Shown here: positions 51,567 through 59,947 of the stretch, piece after piece
Numbering within the stretch: position 1 is the first letter of the stretch
Layout of the letters: each line of letters begins with the position of its first letter
Source of the DNA: Parapusillimonas sp013416435
GTDB taxonomy: Bacteria > Pseudomonadota > Gammaproteobacteria > Burkholderiales > Burkholderiaceae_B
Length of the DNA: 64,000 bases
Reading direction: 5' to 3'
Assembly (NCBI RefSeq): GCF_052180245.1
Contig: NZ_CP197474.1
Location: 558,001 to 622,000, forward strand
Translations under genes and position numbers: made by a program
The notes under the pieces: generated by a model
Databases searched by the model: none
The model's input: only the letters and a program-made list of their open reading frames with translations
What the model was told of the DNA's origin: nothing

Positions 51567-53087
51567 TTAAATGGGTTCGTCGAGACCATACTGGACCTGC
51601 TCGGCCGCGCGCAGCACCGCGCGAGCCTTGGCTTCGGTCTCCTGCCATTCTTTTTCGGGGTCCGAGTCGGCAACGATGCCGGCTGCCGCCTGTACGTAGA
51701 GCATGCCGTCCTTGATGATGCCGGTGCGTATGGCAATGGCCACGTCCATTTCGCCGCCGTAGCTCATGTAGCCCGCCGCGCCGCCGTAGATGCCTCGGCG
51801 CACCGGTTCGAGCTCGTCGATGATCTCCATGGCGCGCACTTTGGGCGCGCCGGTCAGGGTGCCCGCCGGGAAGGCGGCGCGCAGGACGTCCATGTTGCTC
51901 ATGCCGTCGTTCAGCTCGCCGCAGACGTTCGAAACCAGGTGCATGACGTGCGAATAGCGCTCTATCGTCATGGTGTCGGTGACGCTGACCGTGCCTGTCT
52001 TGGCGACGCGCCCGATATCGTTGCGCGCCAGGTCGATCAGCATGACATGCTCGGCGCGCTCCTTGGGGTCGGCCGTGAGTTCTTCCGCCAGTGCCGCATC
52101 TTCCTCGGGCGTGGCTCCGCGCTTGCGGGTGCCCGCCAGGGGCCGGATGGTGACCAGGGTTTTCTTGCGATCCGCCTCGGTGACGATTTCCTGGCGGACG
52201 AGAATCTCCGGCGACGACCCCACCACCTGGAAACTGTCGAAGTTCCAGTAGTACATGTAGGGGGAGGGATTGAGAGAACGGAGGGCGCGGTAGAGGGAGA
52301 GGGGGGAGTCGCGGAAGGGCTTGGCGATGACCTGGCCGATCTGCACTTGCATGAGGTCGCCGGCGGCGATGTATTCCTTGGCCTTGAGCACCGCGTCGAT
52401 GTAGTCTTTCTTGTCGAAGTCCCGGCGGCTGTTGGTCTGCATGCTGGCGTAGGCGTAGGGGATGACGACCGGTGTGCGCAGTTTCTCGCGCAGCTCCTTG
52501 AGGCGTCGCTTGGCCAAGGCGTAGCTTTCTGGCTGCGTGGGGTCCGCGTAGACCATCAGGTAGGTACGGCCCGCCAGGTTGTCGACTATGACCAGCTCAT
52601 CGACCTGCAGCAGCATGATGTCGGGCGTGCCTTTTTCCTGGCCGGCCGGGAAAGGCTTGACCGCCGGGCCGAGGCGCGGTTCGATATGGCGCACCGTGTC
52701 GTAGCCGAAGTAGCCGGCCAGCCCGCCCGCGAAGCGAGGCATGCCTGGAAGCAGCGCCACCTTGAATCGGGCTTGAAAGGATTCGATGAAGGCCAGCGGG
52801 TCGCCTTCGTGGGTCTCGACCACTTGCCCTTTGTGCAGGACTTCGGTCAGCGTGCCCGTGGACCGGATCACGGTCTTGGCCGGAAGACCGATGAAAGAGT
52901 ATCGACCGAAACGCTCGCCGCCCACGACGGATTCCATCAGGCAGCTGTTGCGGCCGCCTTCCGGGCCGCTGTGCGCGAGCTTCAGGTAGATCGCCAGCGG
53001 CGTGTCAAGATCGGCGTAGGTTTCCGCGATCAGTGGAATGCGGTTGTAGCCTTGTGCCGCCAGGGCGTTGAATTCGATCTCTGTCAT
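51567..53087 (-). CDS. trpE: Anthranilate synthase component I
   Basis: It makes anthranilate from chorismate. The 506-residue chorismate-binding enzyme has the feedback-site LLES-like motif as LMESVVGGERFGRYSFIG (near residue 50), and the C-terminal domain with IRPLAGTRKRG, LIDLARNDIGRV, FPAGTLTGAPKVRAME and GIYGGAAGYM. The ATG at 53087 is used; the frame extends upstream into the attenuator. A Trp-rich leader peptide and terminator lie upstream, showing attenuation control. Confidence 0.97.
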   Translation of the reverse strand: MTEIEFNALAAQGYNRIPLIAETYADLDTPLAIYLKLAHSGPEGGRNSCLMESVVGGERFGRYSFIGLPAKTVIRSTGTLTEVLHKGQVVETHEGDPLAFIESFQARFKVALLPGMPRFAGGLAGYFGYDTVRHIEPRLGPAVKPFPAGQEKGTPDIMLLQVDELVIVDNLAGRTYLMVYADPTQPESYALAKRRLKELREKLRTPVVIPYAYASMQTNSRRDFDKKDYIDAVLKAKEYIAAGDLMQVQIGQVIAKPFRDSPLSLYRALRSLNPSPYMYYWNFDSFQVVGSSPEILVRQEIVTEADRKKTLVTIRPLAGTRKRGATPEEDAALAEELTADPKERAEHVMLIDLARNDIGRVAKTGTVSVTDTMTIERYSHVMHLVSNVCGELNDGMSNMDVLRAAFPAGTLTGAPKVRAMEIIDELEPVRRGIYGGAAGYMSYGGEMDVAIAIRTGIIKDGMLYVQAAAGIVADSDPEKEWQETEAKARAVLRAAEQVQYGLDEPI

Positions 53088-53131
53088 AGTGGTCTCTGTG
53101 TGGAGTTGCATACAGGCCGGGACAGGGATAC

Positions 53132-53167
53132 AAAAAAAGCCCGGCCATTCAAGGGGTTCCGGGCTTT
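53132..53167 (-). terminator. trp attenuator (Rho-independent terminator before trpE)
   Basis: On the minus strand AAAGCCCGG pairs perfectly with CCGGGCTTT (9 bp, positions 53159-53167 and 53136-53144) and is followed by a T run. It lies 45 bp upstream of the trpE start and about 65 bp after the leader peptide stop, the layout of a classical attenuator. Confidence 0.92.
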
Positions 53168-53232
53168 GCTTACGACTGGTAAATGCTGACGGCACGAAAA
53201 CTCAAGGTCTTGGCGCCGGGAGTGGATTACCG

Positions 53233-53304
53233 CTACCCAGAACACAAACGCCACCAGCGCCAATAGGCGCGGGGCGTGGTCGTGTAATAAGGAGCGGCAA
53301 ACAT
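53233..53304 (-). CDS. trpL: trp operon leader peptide
   Basis: A 23-codon ORF from ATG 53304 to TAG 53233, preceding the trpE attenuator. It contains WRWWR near residues 15-19, that is three tryptophan codons within four, plus several Tyr, Pro and Thr. Ribosome stalling at these codons when Trp-tRNA is scarce would prevent terminator formation. The open frame continues upstream through a repeat, but this ATG is the sensible leader start. Confidence 0.9.
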   Translation of the reverse strand: MFAAPYYTTTPRAYWRWWRLCSG

Positions 53305-53337
53305 TTGTGTGTATTCGGCTGTTAAAAGTTCGGTTAA

Positions 53338-53404
53338 GGGGTCAGGCCCCATGTTGGTTTTGGGGTCAGACCCCGTACGGGGTCTGACCCCGCATTCTGA
53401 CCCC
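53338..53404. repeat. Dispersed palindromic repeat cluster, one copy plus arms
   Basis: A diverged arm at 53338-53350, a full copy at 53362-53391 (centre GTAC) and a part arm near 53397-53404, lying between the gph stop (two bases away) and the trp leader. The trp promoter must lie between the array and 53304 or within it. Confidence 0.93.
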
Positions 53405-53405
53405 T

Positions 53406-54077
53406 TCAGCGATCCGCCGCCCACTGGGCAGCTTCCGCGATGGACATAACTATATCATCCACCGGAAGATTTCGCACGTCCATTCCTTCGTTGTAGCCAT
53501 AAGGCAGCGCGAGGACCGTCATGTTGGCGGCGCGGGCGGCCAGGGCGTCGTTGATGGAGTCGCCGATGGCCAGCGACTCGGCGGGCTCCGCACCCAGCAG
53601 TTCGCAGGCATGCAGGAAGGGCATGGGGTCCGGCTTCTTGCGGGCGCAGGTGTCGCCGCAAACCACTTGGCTGAAGTAGCTTGCCAGGCCCATGCGTTCG
53701 AGCAGCGGCAGCGTGAACTCGGTGGGCTTGTTGGTGACGACGGCCAAGGCCGACCCGGCGTCCGAGAACGCATCCAGGCCTTCGATGACGCCGGGATACA
53801 CCGTGGCTTCGTCGCCATTGACCCTATGGTAATGATGGTGGAAGATCCGCAGCGCCCGGGTTGTTTCATCGGCGCTCGGCTGCTTGCCTTCGGGGTTGTC
53901 GGCCAGCAGTTTCTTCACCAGGTTTTCCGTGCCCTTGCCCACGTAGGTCGCCACGGTGGAAATGGGCAGCTCATCCATGCCAAGCTCCATCCGCATCGCA
54001 TTCGAGGCGCGCGTCAGGTCGGGAATCGTGTCCAGCAGCGTGCCGTCCAGATCCAGCAGTACAGCGGAGAAACGCAT
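53406..54077 (-). CDS. gph: Phosphoglycolate phosphatase (HAD family)
   Basis: A 223-residue HAD hydrolase with LLDLDGTLLDTIPDL (nucleophile Asp near residue 9), VVTNKPTEF, KKPDPMPFLHA and GDSINDALAA. It removes the phosphate of 2-phosphoglycolate made during DNA repair or oxygenation. In this family of bacteria gph often neighbours trpE and rpe, as here (rpe is 2 kb away). The ATG at 54077 is used. Confidence 0.92.
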   Translation of the reverse strand: MRFSAVLLDLDGTLLDTIPDLTRASNAMRMELGMDELPISTVATYVGKGTENLVKKLLADNPEGKQPSADETTRALRIFHHHYHRVNGDEATVYPGVIEGLDAFSDAGSALAVVTNKPTEFTLPLLERMGLASYFSQVVCGDTCARKKPDPMPFLHACELLGAEPAESLAIGDSINDALAARAANMTVLALPYGYNEGMDVRNLPVDDIVMSIAEAAQWAADR

Positions 54078-54228
54078 ACGAAAGTCCTGTTCAATATTTC
54101 AGCCAAGTGTTGCATGATTGTATGCGCGAAAAAATCCAGATGTCGGCCCCGACACTTGCCTGTAATATGCTGACGTTAAATTGGCCGTCCGCAGCGGCGC
54201 AGGTTCGCGCCTGCGCCATGACAGGTTG

Positions 54229-56145
54229 ATGAAAGTGACAGCAATACTGAAGTGTCCGGGGCAGCCAGGCATCAGCCTGGGCCAGGAATACAGCGAGAGT
54301 CTGAAAATGCTGGCGAGTTTTCGCAAGGTAATGGTGGAAGAGTCGGTTGCACCGTTGTTTCAACCTATCGTGGATTTGCAATCGGGAAGCATACTGGGGT
54401 ACGAAGGCCTGATACGCGGGCCGTCGAATTCGCCCTTGCACGTGCCGAACACCTTGTTCAATGTGGCCCGCATGTGCGGGGCCACGGTCGAGCTCGAACG
54501 CCTGTGCCGCAGGGTGCACATCGAGCAGTTTTCCCGCCATGGGCTGGAGGGCAGGCTGTTCCTGAACATGAGTCCCGACGTCCTGGTCAATCCCGAACTC
54601 CAGACGGACACTTGTTTTTTTTCAGAACAGGTGCAGGGCATTTCGCCGGAAAGCATCGTCATCGAACTCACGGAATCGAGTTCCGCGGCCAGCTACAACC
54701 GCATCAAGCAGGCGGCTTCTGATTACCGCGCCTACGGTTTCCAGGTGGCGATCGACGACCTGGGCGAAGGCTTTTCCAGCTTGCGGCTCTGGTCCGAGCT
54801 GCGGCCCGAATTCGTCAAGATCGACAAATACTTCATCCAGGGCATTGACAAAGACCCCATCAAGCGCCAGTTCGTCCGTTCCATTTTCGAGATCGCCCAG
54901 CAGTCGTATTCCAAAGTGATCGCTGAGGGCATAGAAACGGAAGCGGAATACATCACCGTTCGCGATGTGGGCATCCAGTATGGCCAGGGCTATTGGCTGG
55001 GCCGCCCCGCCATGCCGCCGGTCACCAAGCTGCCTGCCGAGACGCTGTCCGTCATCGGCAGGCGGTCGGATACCGCCCGGCCCAACGGCGGCCAGCCCTT
55101 CAAGAACGAGCTCACGGTGCGCAAGATCCTGCGCGCCATTCCGGCGGTGGTCGATGCTACGCCAACCAACGCCGTCTATGGGATTTTCGAAAGGCAGCCC
55201 GAGCTGCAGGCGCTGGCCGTGCTGCGCGAAGGTGCGCCGATCGGATTGATTCAGCGCCTGCGCATGCTGGATCGCCTGGCGCGACCCTACCATCGCGAAC
55301 TGTATGGCAACAAGCCTTGTTCCCATTTCATCGAGAACGAGCCGCTCATCGTGGATATCGGGACCAGCCTGCGCAATCTCAGCTACCTGATCACCGAGGG
55401 CAATCCGCAGCATCTGTCGGATGGCTTCATCATCATCGAAAACGGCGATTACCGGGGTGTGGGCACGGGTTCCGACCTGATCCGGGAAATCACGCAGATG
55501 CAGATACATGCGGCGCGCTATGCGAACCCGCTCACGCAGCTGCCCGGCAACGTACCCATCAACGAGCATATCGAATCACTGCTTGCCGACGACGAGGCCT
55601 TTGCGGTGTGCTATGCGGATCTTGATAACTTCAAGCCGTTCAATGACTTGTACAGCTACCATAAGGGCGACGAAGTCATACAGATCACCGCCGGGCTGCT
55701 GCAGCAGTATTGCGAGCCCGACAGGGATTTCGTAGGCCATATCGGCGGCGACGATTTCATCATGGTGTTTCGCAGCAAAGACTGGCGCGAACGCTGCCAG
55801 AGCATTCTGGACGCCTTTCCGGACGCGACCGCGGCGCTATACCGGAAAAGCCACCTGGAGGCCGGCGGCTACCGGACCGAAAACCGCCAGGGCGTCGAAA
55901 TGTTCCATCCCTTGATCAGCTTGTCGATAGGCGTGGTGCAGGCCGATGCCACAGTGCCGTTTTCCAGCCACCAGATCGCGGAATTCGCCGCCTCGGCCAA
56001 GTCCGAAGCGAAGAAGATCCCAGGCAATGCGCTGTTCGTGGAGCGCCGGTCGCTGCTTCCGTCGGCATATACCGACAGCAATCGGCGGCGGCCGCACAGT
56101 TTTCTCGATGCCGGCCTGAGGGGTCAGACCCCGTACGGGGTCTGA
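54229..56145 (+). CDS. EAL - CBS pair - GGDEF signalling protein; tail encoded by repeat
   Basis: A 638-residue cytoplasmic protein with domains in the order EAL (about residues 35-265), two CBS repeats (about 290-430) and GGDEF (about 435-600). The EAL part keeps key residues: the EAL motif as EGL (YEGLIRG), NMSP, ELTES, DDLGEGFSS, KIDK and AEGIET, so c-di-GMP phosphodiesterase activity is plausible. The GGDEF motif reads GGDDF, a conservative change that may still be active or serve as a GTP sensor. CBS pairs usually bind adenosine nucleotides. ATG 54229 is used; 54307 is possible. The end, GQTPYGV, is repeat-derived. Confidence 0.91.
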   Translation: MKVTAILKCPGQPGISLGQEYSESLKMLASFRKVMVEESVAPLFQPIVDLQSGSILGYEGLIRGPSNSPLHVPNTLFNVARMCGATVELERLCRRVHIEQFSRHGLEGRLFLNMSPDVLVNPELQTDTCFFSEQVQGISPESIVIELTESSSAASYNRIKQAASDYRAYGFQVAIDDLGEGFSSLRLWSELRPEFVKIDKYFIQGIDKDPIKRQFVRSIFEIAQQSYSKVIAEGIETEAEYITVRDVGIQYGQGYWLGRPAMPPVTKLPAETLSVIGRRSDTARPNGGQPFKNELTVRKILRAIPAVVDATPTNAVYGIFERQPELQALAVLREGAPIGLIQRLRMLDRLARPYHRELYGNKPCSHFIENEPLIVDIGTSLRNLSYLITEGNPQHLSDGFIIIENGDYRGVGTGSDLIREITQMQIHAARYANPLTQLPGNVPINEHIESLLADDEAFAVCYADLDNFKPFNDLYSYHKGDEVIQITAGLLQQYCEPDRDFVGHIGGDDFIMVFRSKDWRERCQSILDAFPDATAALYRKSHLEAGGYRTENRQGVEMFHPLISLSIGVVQADATVPFSSHQIAEFAASAKSEAKKIPGNALFVERRSLLPSAYTDSNRRRPHSFLDAGLRGQTPYGV

Positions 56146-56267
56146 CCCCAACTCTTGGCTTGCAAGGGTCAGACCCCGCATGGGGTCTGACCCTATTCCG
56201 TTTATTTCATGGGGTCTGACCCCAACTCTTGGCTTGCAAGGTCAGACCCCGTACGGGGTCTGACCCC
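56120..56267. repeat. Dispersed palindromic repeat cluster between convergent genes, partly tandem
   Basis: Copies at 56120-56149 (centre GTAC), 56166-56193 (centre GCAT) and 56240-56267 (centre GTAC), and one arm at 56211-56223. The spacer AACTCTTGGCTTGCAAG occurs twice (56150-56166 and 56224-56240), so a unit was duplicated. The cluster encodes the C-termini of both convergent genes. Confidence 0.96.
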
Positions 56268-56954
56268 TTCGCCTTTGGCGATCTCGCGCCGCATGGCGTC
56301 GATCACGGCCTTGTAGTCGTCCTGTCCGAAGATGGCCGATCCGGCCACAAAGGCGTCGGCACCGGCTGCGCGGATTTCGGCGATGTTGTCGACCTTGACG
56401 CCGCCATCGACCTCCAGGGCGATCGGCTGGCCGCCCGCCTGCTGCCAGGCGTCGATCTTCTGGCGCGCCTGGCGCAGCTTGGACAGCGTGCCCGGAATGA
56501 ATTTCTGCCCGCCGAATCCCGGGTTCACGGACATGAGGAGAATCATGTCGAGCTTGTCCATGACGTAGTCCATCCATTCCAGCGAGGTGGCCGGATTGAA
56601 GACGAGGCCGGCCTTGCAGCCGTGTTCCTTGATCAGGGAAAGCGTCCGGTCGGGGTGGCGGGATGCCTCGGGATGAAAAGTGATGATGTCGGCGCCCGCC
56701 TTGGCGAATTGCGGGATAATGGCGTCGACGGGTTCGACCATGAGGTGAACGTCGATGGGTGCATCGGTATGGGGGCGGATCGCCTCGCAGACCATGGGTC
56801 CTATGGTCAGGTTGGGAACATAATGGTTGTCCATGACGTCAAAGTGTATCCAGTCGGCGCCGGCGGCAACGACGTTCTTGACCTCTTCCCCCAGTCTCGC
56901 GAAATCGGCGGACAACAGGCTGGGGGCGATGCGGGTAGGCTTGGTAAAAGGCAT
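56202..56954 (-). CDS. rpe: Ribulose-phosphate 3-epimerase; tail encoded by repeats
   Basis: It interconverts ribulose-5-phosphate and xylulose-5-phosphate. The TIM barrel is clear: RIAPSLLSADFARLGEE, HFDVMDNHYVPNLTIGP, HLMVEP, SVNPGFGGQKFIP and LEVDGGVKVDNI. At 250 residues it is about 25 longer than E. coli Rpe. The extra part after REIAKGE (GVRPRTGSDL…GSDPMK) is read from two repeat elements and their spacer. The ATG at 56954 is used. It is divergent from apaG. Confidence 0.96.
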   Translation of the reverse strand: MPFTKPTRIAPSLLSADFARLGEEVKNVVAAGADWIHFDVMDNHYVPNLTIGPMVCEAIRPHTDAPIDVHLMVEPVDAIIPQFAKAGADIITFHPEASRHPDRTLSLIKEHGCKAGLVFNPATSLEWMDYVMDKLDMILLMSVNPGFGGQKFIPGTLSKLRQARQKIDAWQQAGGQPIALEVDGGVKVDNIAEIRAAGADAFVAGSAIFGQDDYKAVIDAMRREIAKGEGVRPRTGSDLASQELGSDPMK

Positions 56955-57043
56955 GATATGAATGACGGATGTGCGTTGGGCAAAAATCGCGGCGGGGAAT
57001 ATGTCATTATTGTAGGTGAGTGCCGAATTTTTCTGGAAACGCC

Positions 57044-57418
57044 ATGAATCCTTCCGATATTTCTGTCACGGTCACGCCCCAATACCTGCCGGATCAATCC
57101 GATCCTCCCAGGCAGCAGTATGTGTTCGCCTATACGGTGCGCATCACCAACAACGGCAAGCAGGCGGCGCAGGTGGTCAGCCGGCACTGGGTCATTACCG
57201 ACGGCAGCCAGAAAACCCAAGAAGTCCGCGGGCTGGGCGTCGTCGGGCAGCAGCCTTTGCTGGGGCCGGGGGAAAGCTTCGAATACACCAGCGGCTGTCC
57301 GTTGCCGACACCGGTCGGCACCATGCGCGGCAGTTATCATTGCGTGGGCGAGAACGGCATCCCGTTCGATGTCCCCATACAGGAGTTCGTCCTGGCCGTT
57401 CCCCGCACCTTGCACTAG
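57044..57418 (+). CDS. apaG: ApaG family protein (DUF525)
   Basis: A 124-residue beta-sandwich protein of the ApaG/CorD family: YVFAYTVRITNNG, LLSRHW-like VVSRHWVITDG, VRGLGVVGQQPLLGPGESFEYTSGCPL and MRGSYHCVGENG. It may bind cobalt/magnesium or phosphate groups; the function is unclear. The start ATG 57044 is used, with eight more open codons upstream. It is followed at 57 bp by mltA. Confidence 0.93.
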   Translation: MNPSDISVTVTPQYLPDQSDPPRQQYVFAYTVRITNNGKQAAQVVSRHWVITDGSQKTQEVRGLGVVGQQPLLGPGESFEYTSGCPLPTPVGTMRGSYHCVGENGIPFDVPIQEFVLAVPRTLH

Positions 57419-57475
57419 GGCCTGTAGAAACAGGCCTCGGCATCCGTTCCGGCGCCTCACGTCATTCATGAGTTT

Positions 57476-58765
57476 ATGAAAAGAATTCTGTTTTCAAGCG
57501 GTTTGCTCGCCATCCTTGCAGCATGCAGCACAGTACCCACGGATACCGGGGTGCCGGGCGCCGGAGAACCGGGTGCTGCCGCGCCCAATATTGCTGAACA
57601 GCCCTTGACCGTCCCCACGCTGGAATCGATGCGCGACACACCGCCGCGCGGGCTCTCCGGGAAATTCCAGCAAGCGTCCTGGACCGCGCTGCCCGGCTGG
57701 CGCGGCGATGACCTGGACCATGTCTGGAAGGCCTTCATCAACAATTGCAAGGGATTGATGCGGCCGGTGTCGGGTTCGCTCGCCATGCAGGCGCGCGCCA
57801 CGCCGCGCGCCTGGCAGCCGGTGTGCGCGGCGGCGCAGCAGTCCGGCCTGTCGGCCGATGCGGCCGGCGAAACGGTGCGCCGCTTTCTCGAGCAGCATCT
57901 GCAACCCTGGCGTTTGTTGGATGCGGCGGGCAAGCCGGCCCAGAATACCGTGACCGGCTACTACGAGCCACTGGTAAGGGCGTCGCGCAAGCGCGAGGGC
58001 GCTTACCAGTGGCCGCTGTACTCCGCGCCCGATGATCTGCTCACCATAGACCTCGGAACGGTGTACCCGGAGCTCGCAGGCAAGCGGGTCAGGGGCAAGC
58101 TGGCGGGGAAACGGGTGGTCCCCTACGATACGCGGGCCGAGATCGCAGCCGCGCCCGACAGACAGCCACCGGTCATCGTCTGGGTCGACGATCCGGTCGA
58201 AGCCTTCTTCCTGCAGATACAGGGGTCCGGACGGGCTCAGTTGCCGGACGGCGGCACCATTCGTCTGGCCTATGCCGACCATAATGGCAGGCCTTACCAG
58301 TCCATCGGGCAGTGGCTGGCGCAGAAGGGGGAAATCACACTGGCGCAGGCGTCCATGCAGAACATAAAGAGCTGGGCCAAGAATAATCCGGCACGTGTCC
58401 AGGAAATGCTGAACGCCAATCCGGCCATGGTGTTTTTCAGCGAAGAAGCGATCCGCGACCCGGAACTCGGTCCTCGGGGCGCTTACGGCATCCCGCTGAT
58501 CGGCCAGCGCGCGGTCGCCGTCGATACGACTTTCGTCCCGCTGGGCGCGCCGCTTTACTTGTCCACCACCTATCCGGCTAGCAGCCAACCTTTGGCGCGG
58601 CTGGTCTTCGCGCAGGATACGGGCGCGGCGATCAAAGGGGCGGCGCGCACCGACTTCTACTGGGGCTTTGGCGACGAGGCCGGCGCCATGGCCGGCCGCA
58701 TGAAGCAGCGCGGCGAGATGTGGGTCTTGTGGCCCAAACAGGCGGGAGCTCCCTCGGCGCGATGA
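57476..58765 (+). CDS. mltA: Membrane-bound lytic murein transglycosylase A
   Basis: A 429-residue outer-membrane lipoprotein (signal ending L-A-A-C, Cys17) that cleaves peptidoglycan to 1,6-anhydro products. The MltA domain (VTGYYEPLVRASRKREGAYQWPLY onward) and the C-terminal 3D domain with three aspartates (VAVDTTFVPLG, FAQDTGAAIKGAARTDFYWG) are intact. Its stop overlaps the next start by ATGA. Confidence 0.96.
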   Translation: MKRILFSSGLLAILAACSTVPTDTGVPGAGEPGAAAPNIAEQPLTVPTLESMRDTPPRGLSGKFQQASWTALPGWRGDDLDHVWKAFINNCKGLMRPVSGSLAMQARATPRAWQPVCAAAQQSGLSADAAGETVRRFLEQHLQPWRLLDAAGKPAQNTVTGYYEPLVRASRKREGAYQWPLYSAPDDLLTIDLGTVYPELAGKRVRGKLAGKRVVPYDTRAEIAAAPDRQPPVIVWVDDPVEAFFLQIQGSGRAQLPDGGTIRLAYADHNGRPYQSIGQWLAQKGEITLAQASMQNIKSWAKNNPARVQEMLNANPAMVFFSEEAIRDPELGPRGAYGIPLIGQRAVAVDTTFVPLGAPLYLSTTYPASSQPLARLVFAQDTGAAIKGAARTDFYWGFGDEAGAMAGRMKQRGEMWVLWPKQAGAPSAR

Positions 58766-59934
58766 AGAAAGAATCCATTTTGGTCTGCGGTACCGGCATT
58801 GCCGGCCTGGCCACGGCGCTGGGGCTGGCTCGCGCCGGTTTCGATACCGCGCTGCTGGGGCCGCGCAGCATGCAGGAAGCGCCGTCCGGAGACCTCTACT
58901 GTCCGCGCGTATACGCCATATCGGGCTCAAGCCAGGCGTTTTTGACGCGCCTGGGTGTCTGGGACATGATGGACGAACGCCGCATCACGCGCATCGACAC
59001 CATGGAGGTCTATGGCGACGCCAGCGGCGCGGTGACCTTGCATGCGTGGCAGGCGGCCGAGCCCGCCCTGGCCTGGATCGTCGAGTCCAGCGAGATGGAA
59101 AAAGCGCTGCAGCAAGCGCTGCGCGTGTTCGGCATTCCGTGGCATGCACATAAGTTCGACCGGCTCGAGGCCGGACGCGTCCACACCGATGAAGGCGCGG
59201 TGCTGAGCGCGGATCTGCTGGTCGGTGCCGACGGGGCGCGTTCAGCGCTGCGCCGCGCCGCGGGCATCGCGCATCATTCCCGACCCTACGGCGACACCGG
59301 TGTGGTCGTGCACCTGACGGCCCAGCTACCGCATCAGAATATCGCCGTGCAGTGGTTTACCGGGGACGGCATACTGGCTTTGCTGCCCATGCCCGACACG
59401 TCGGAGGGGCATCAGGTATCCATGGTCTGGTCCATGTCCGCCGCGGCGGCGCAAGCGCTTCTGGACTTGCCGGAGGCGGCCCGAAGGCAAAGACTGGAAG
59501 CCGACCTGGCGGCCGCTACAGGAGGCCGCCTGGGCCAACTGAAGGTACGCAGCCCGATGTTCGGCTTCCCGCTGTTCCTGGAACACAGCGGCATGGTGGC
59601 GCCGGGCGTGGCGCTGGTTGGCGATGCCGCGCACCGGGTGCATCCATTGGCGGGGCAGGGCCTCAACCTGGGCCTGGGCGACGTTCAAGCCCTGCTGCAG
59701 GTGCTGGCCGAAAAGGAAGCCTACCGCAAGGCGGGAGACTTGCGGGTGCTGTCCCGCTATCGGCGCGCCCGCGCCGAACCCGTGCTTGCCATGAGGCTGG
59801 CGACGGATGGGCTGCATGGCTTGTTCGCGGCCCGGTCGGCGCCCGCCGTATGGGCGCGTAACCTGGGCATGGCGTGCGTAGACCGCCTGCCCATGGCAAA
59901 ACGGTTTTTGATAGGTGGCGCCGCGGGGCGCTGA
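58762..59934 (+). CDS. FAD-dependent UbiH/UbiF/Coq6-family hydroxylase
   Basis: A 390-residue flavin monooxygenase. ESILVCGTGIAGLATALGLARAGF is the Rossmann FAD loop, VGADGARSALRRAAGI the DG motif and LVGDAAHRVHPLAGQGLNLGLGDVQAL the third FAD motif, with the PxAGQGxN sequence typical of ubiquinone hydroxylases. It probably hydroxylates a ring carbon in ubiquinone synthesis; which one is unclear. It overlaps mltA by four bases and is followed at 13 bp by dsbC. Confidence 0.9.
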   Translation: MKKESILVCGTGIAGLATALGLARAGFDTALLGPRSMQEAPSGDLYCPRVYAISGSSQAFLTRLGVWDMMDERRITRIDTMEVYGDASGAVTLHAWQAAEPALAWIVESSEMEKALQQALRVFGIPWHAHKFDRLEAGRVHTDEGAVLSADLLVGADGARSALRRAAGIAHHSRPYGDTGVVVHLTAQLPHQNIAVQWFTGDGILALLPMPDTSEGHQVSMVWSMSAAAAQALLDLPEAARRQRLEADLAAATGGRLGQLKVRSPMFGFPLFLEHSGMVAPGVALVGDAAHRVHPLAGQGLNLGLGDVQALLQVLAEKEAYRKAGDLRVLSRYRRARAEPVLAMRLATDGLHGLFAARSAPAVWARNLGMACVDRLPMAKRFLIGGAAGR

Positions 59935-59947
59935 CACAGGAGATCTT

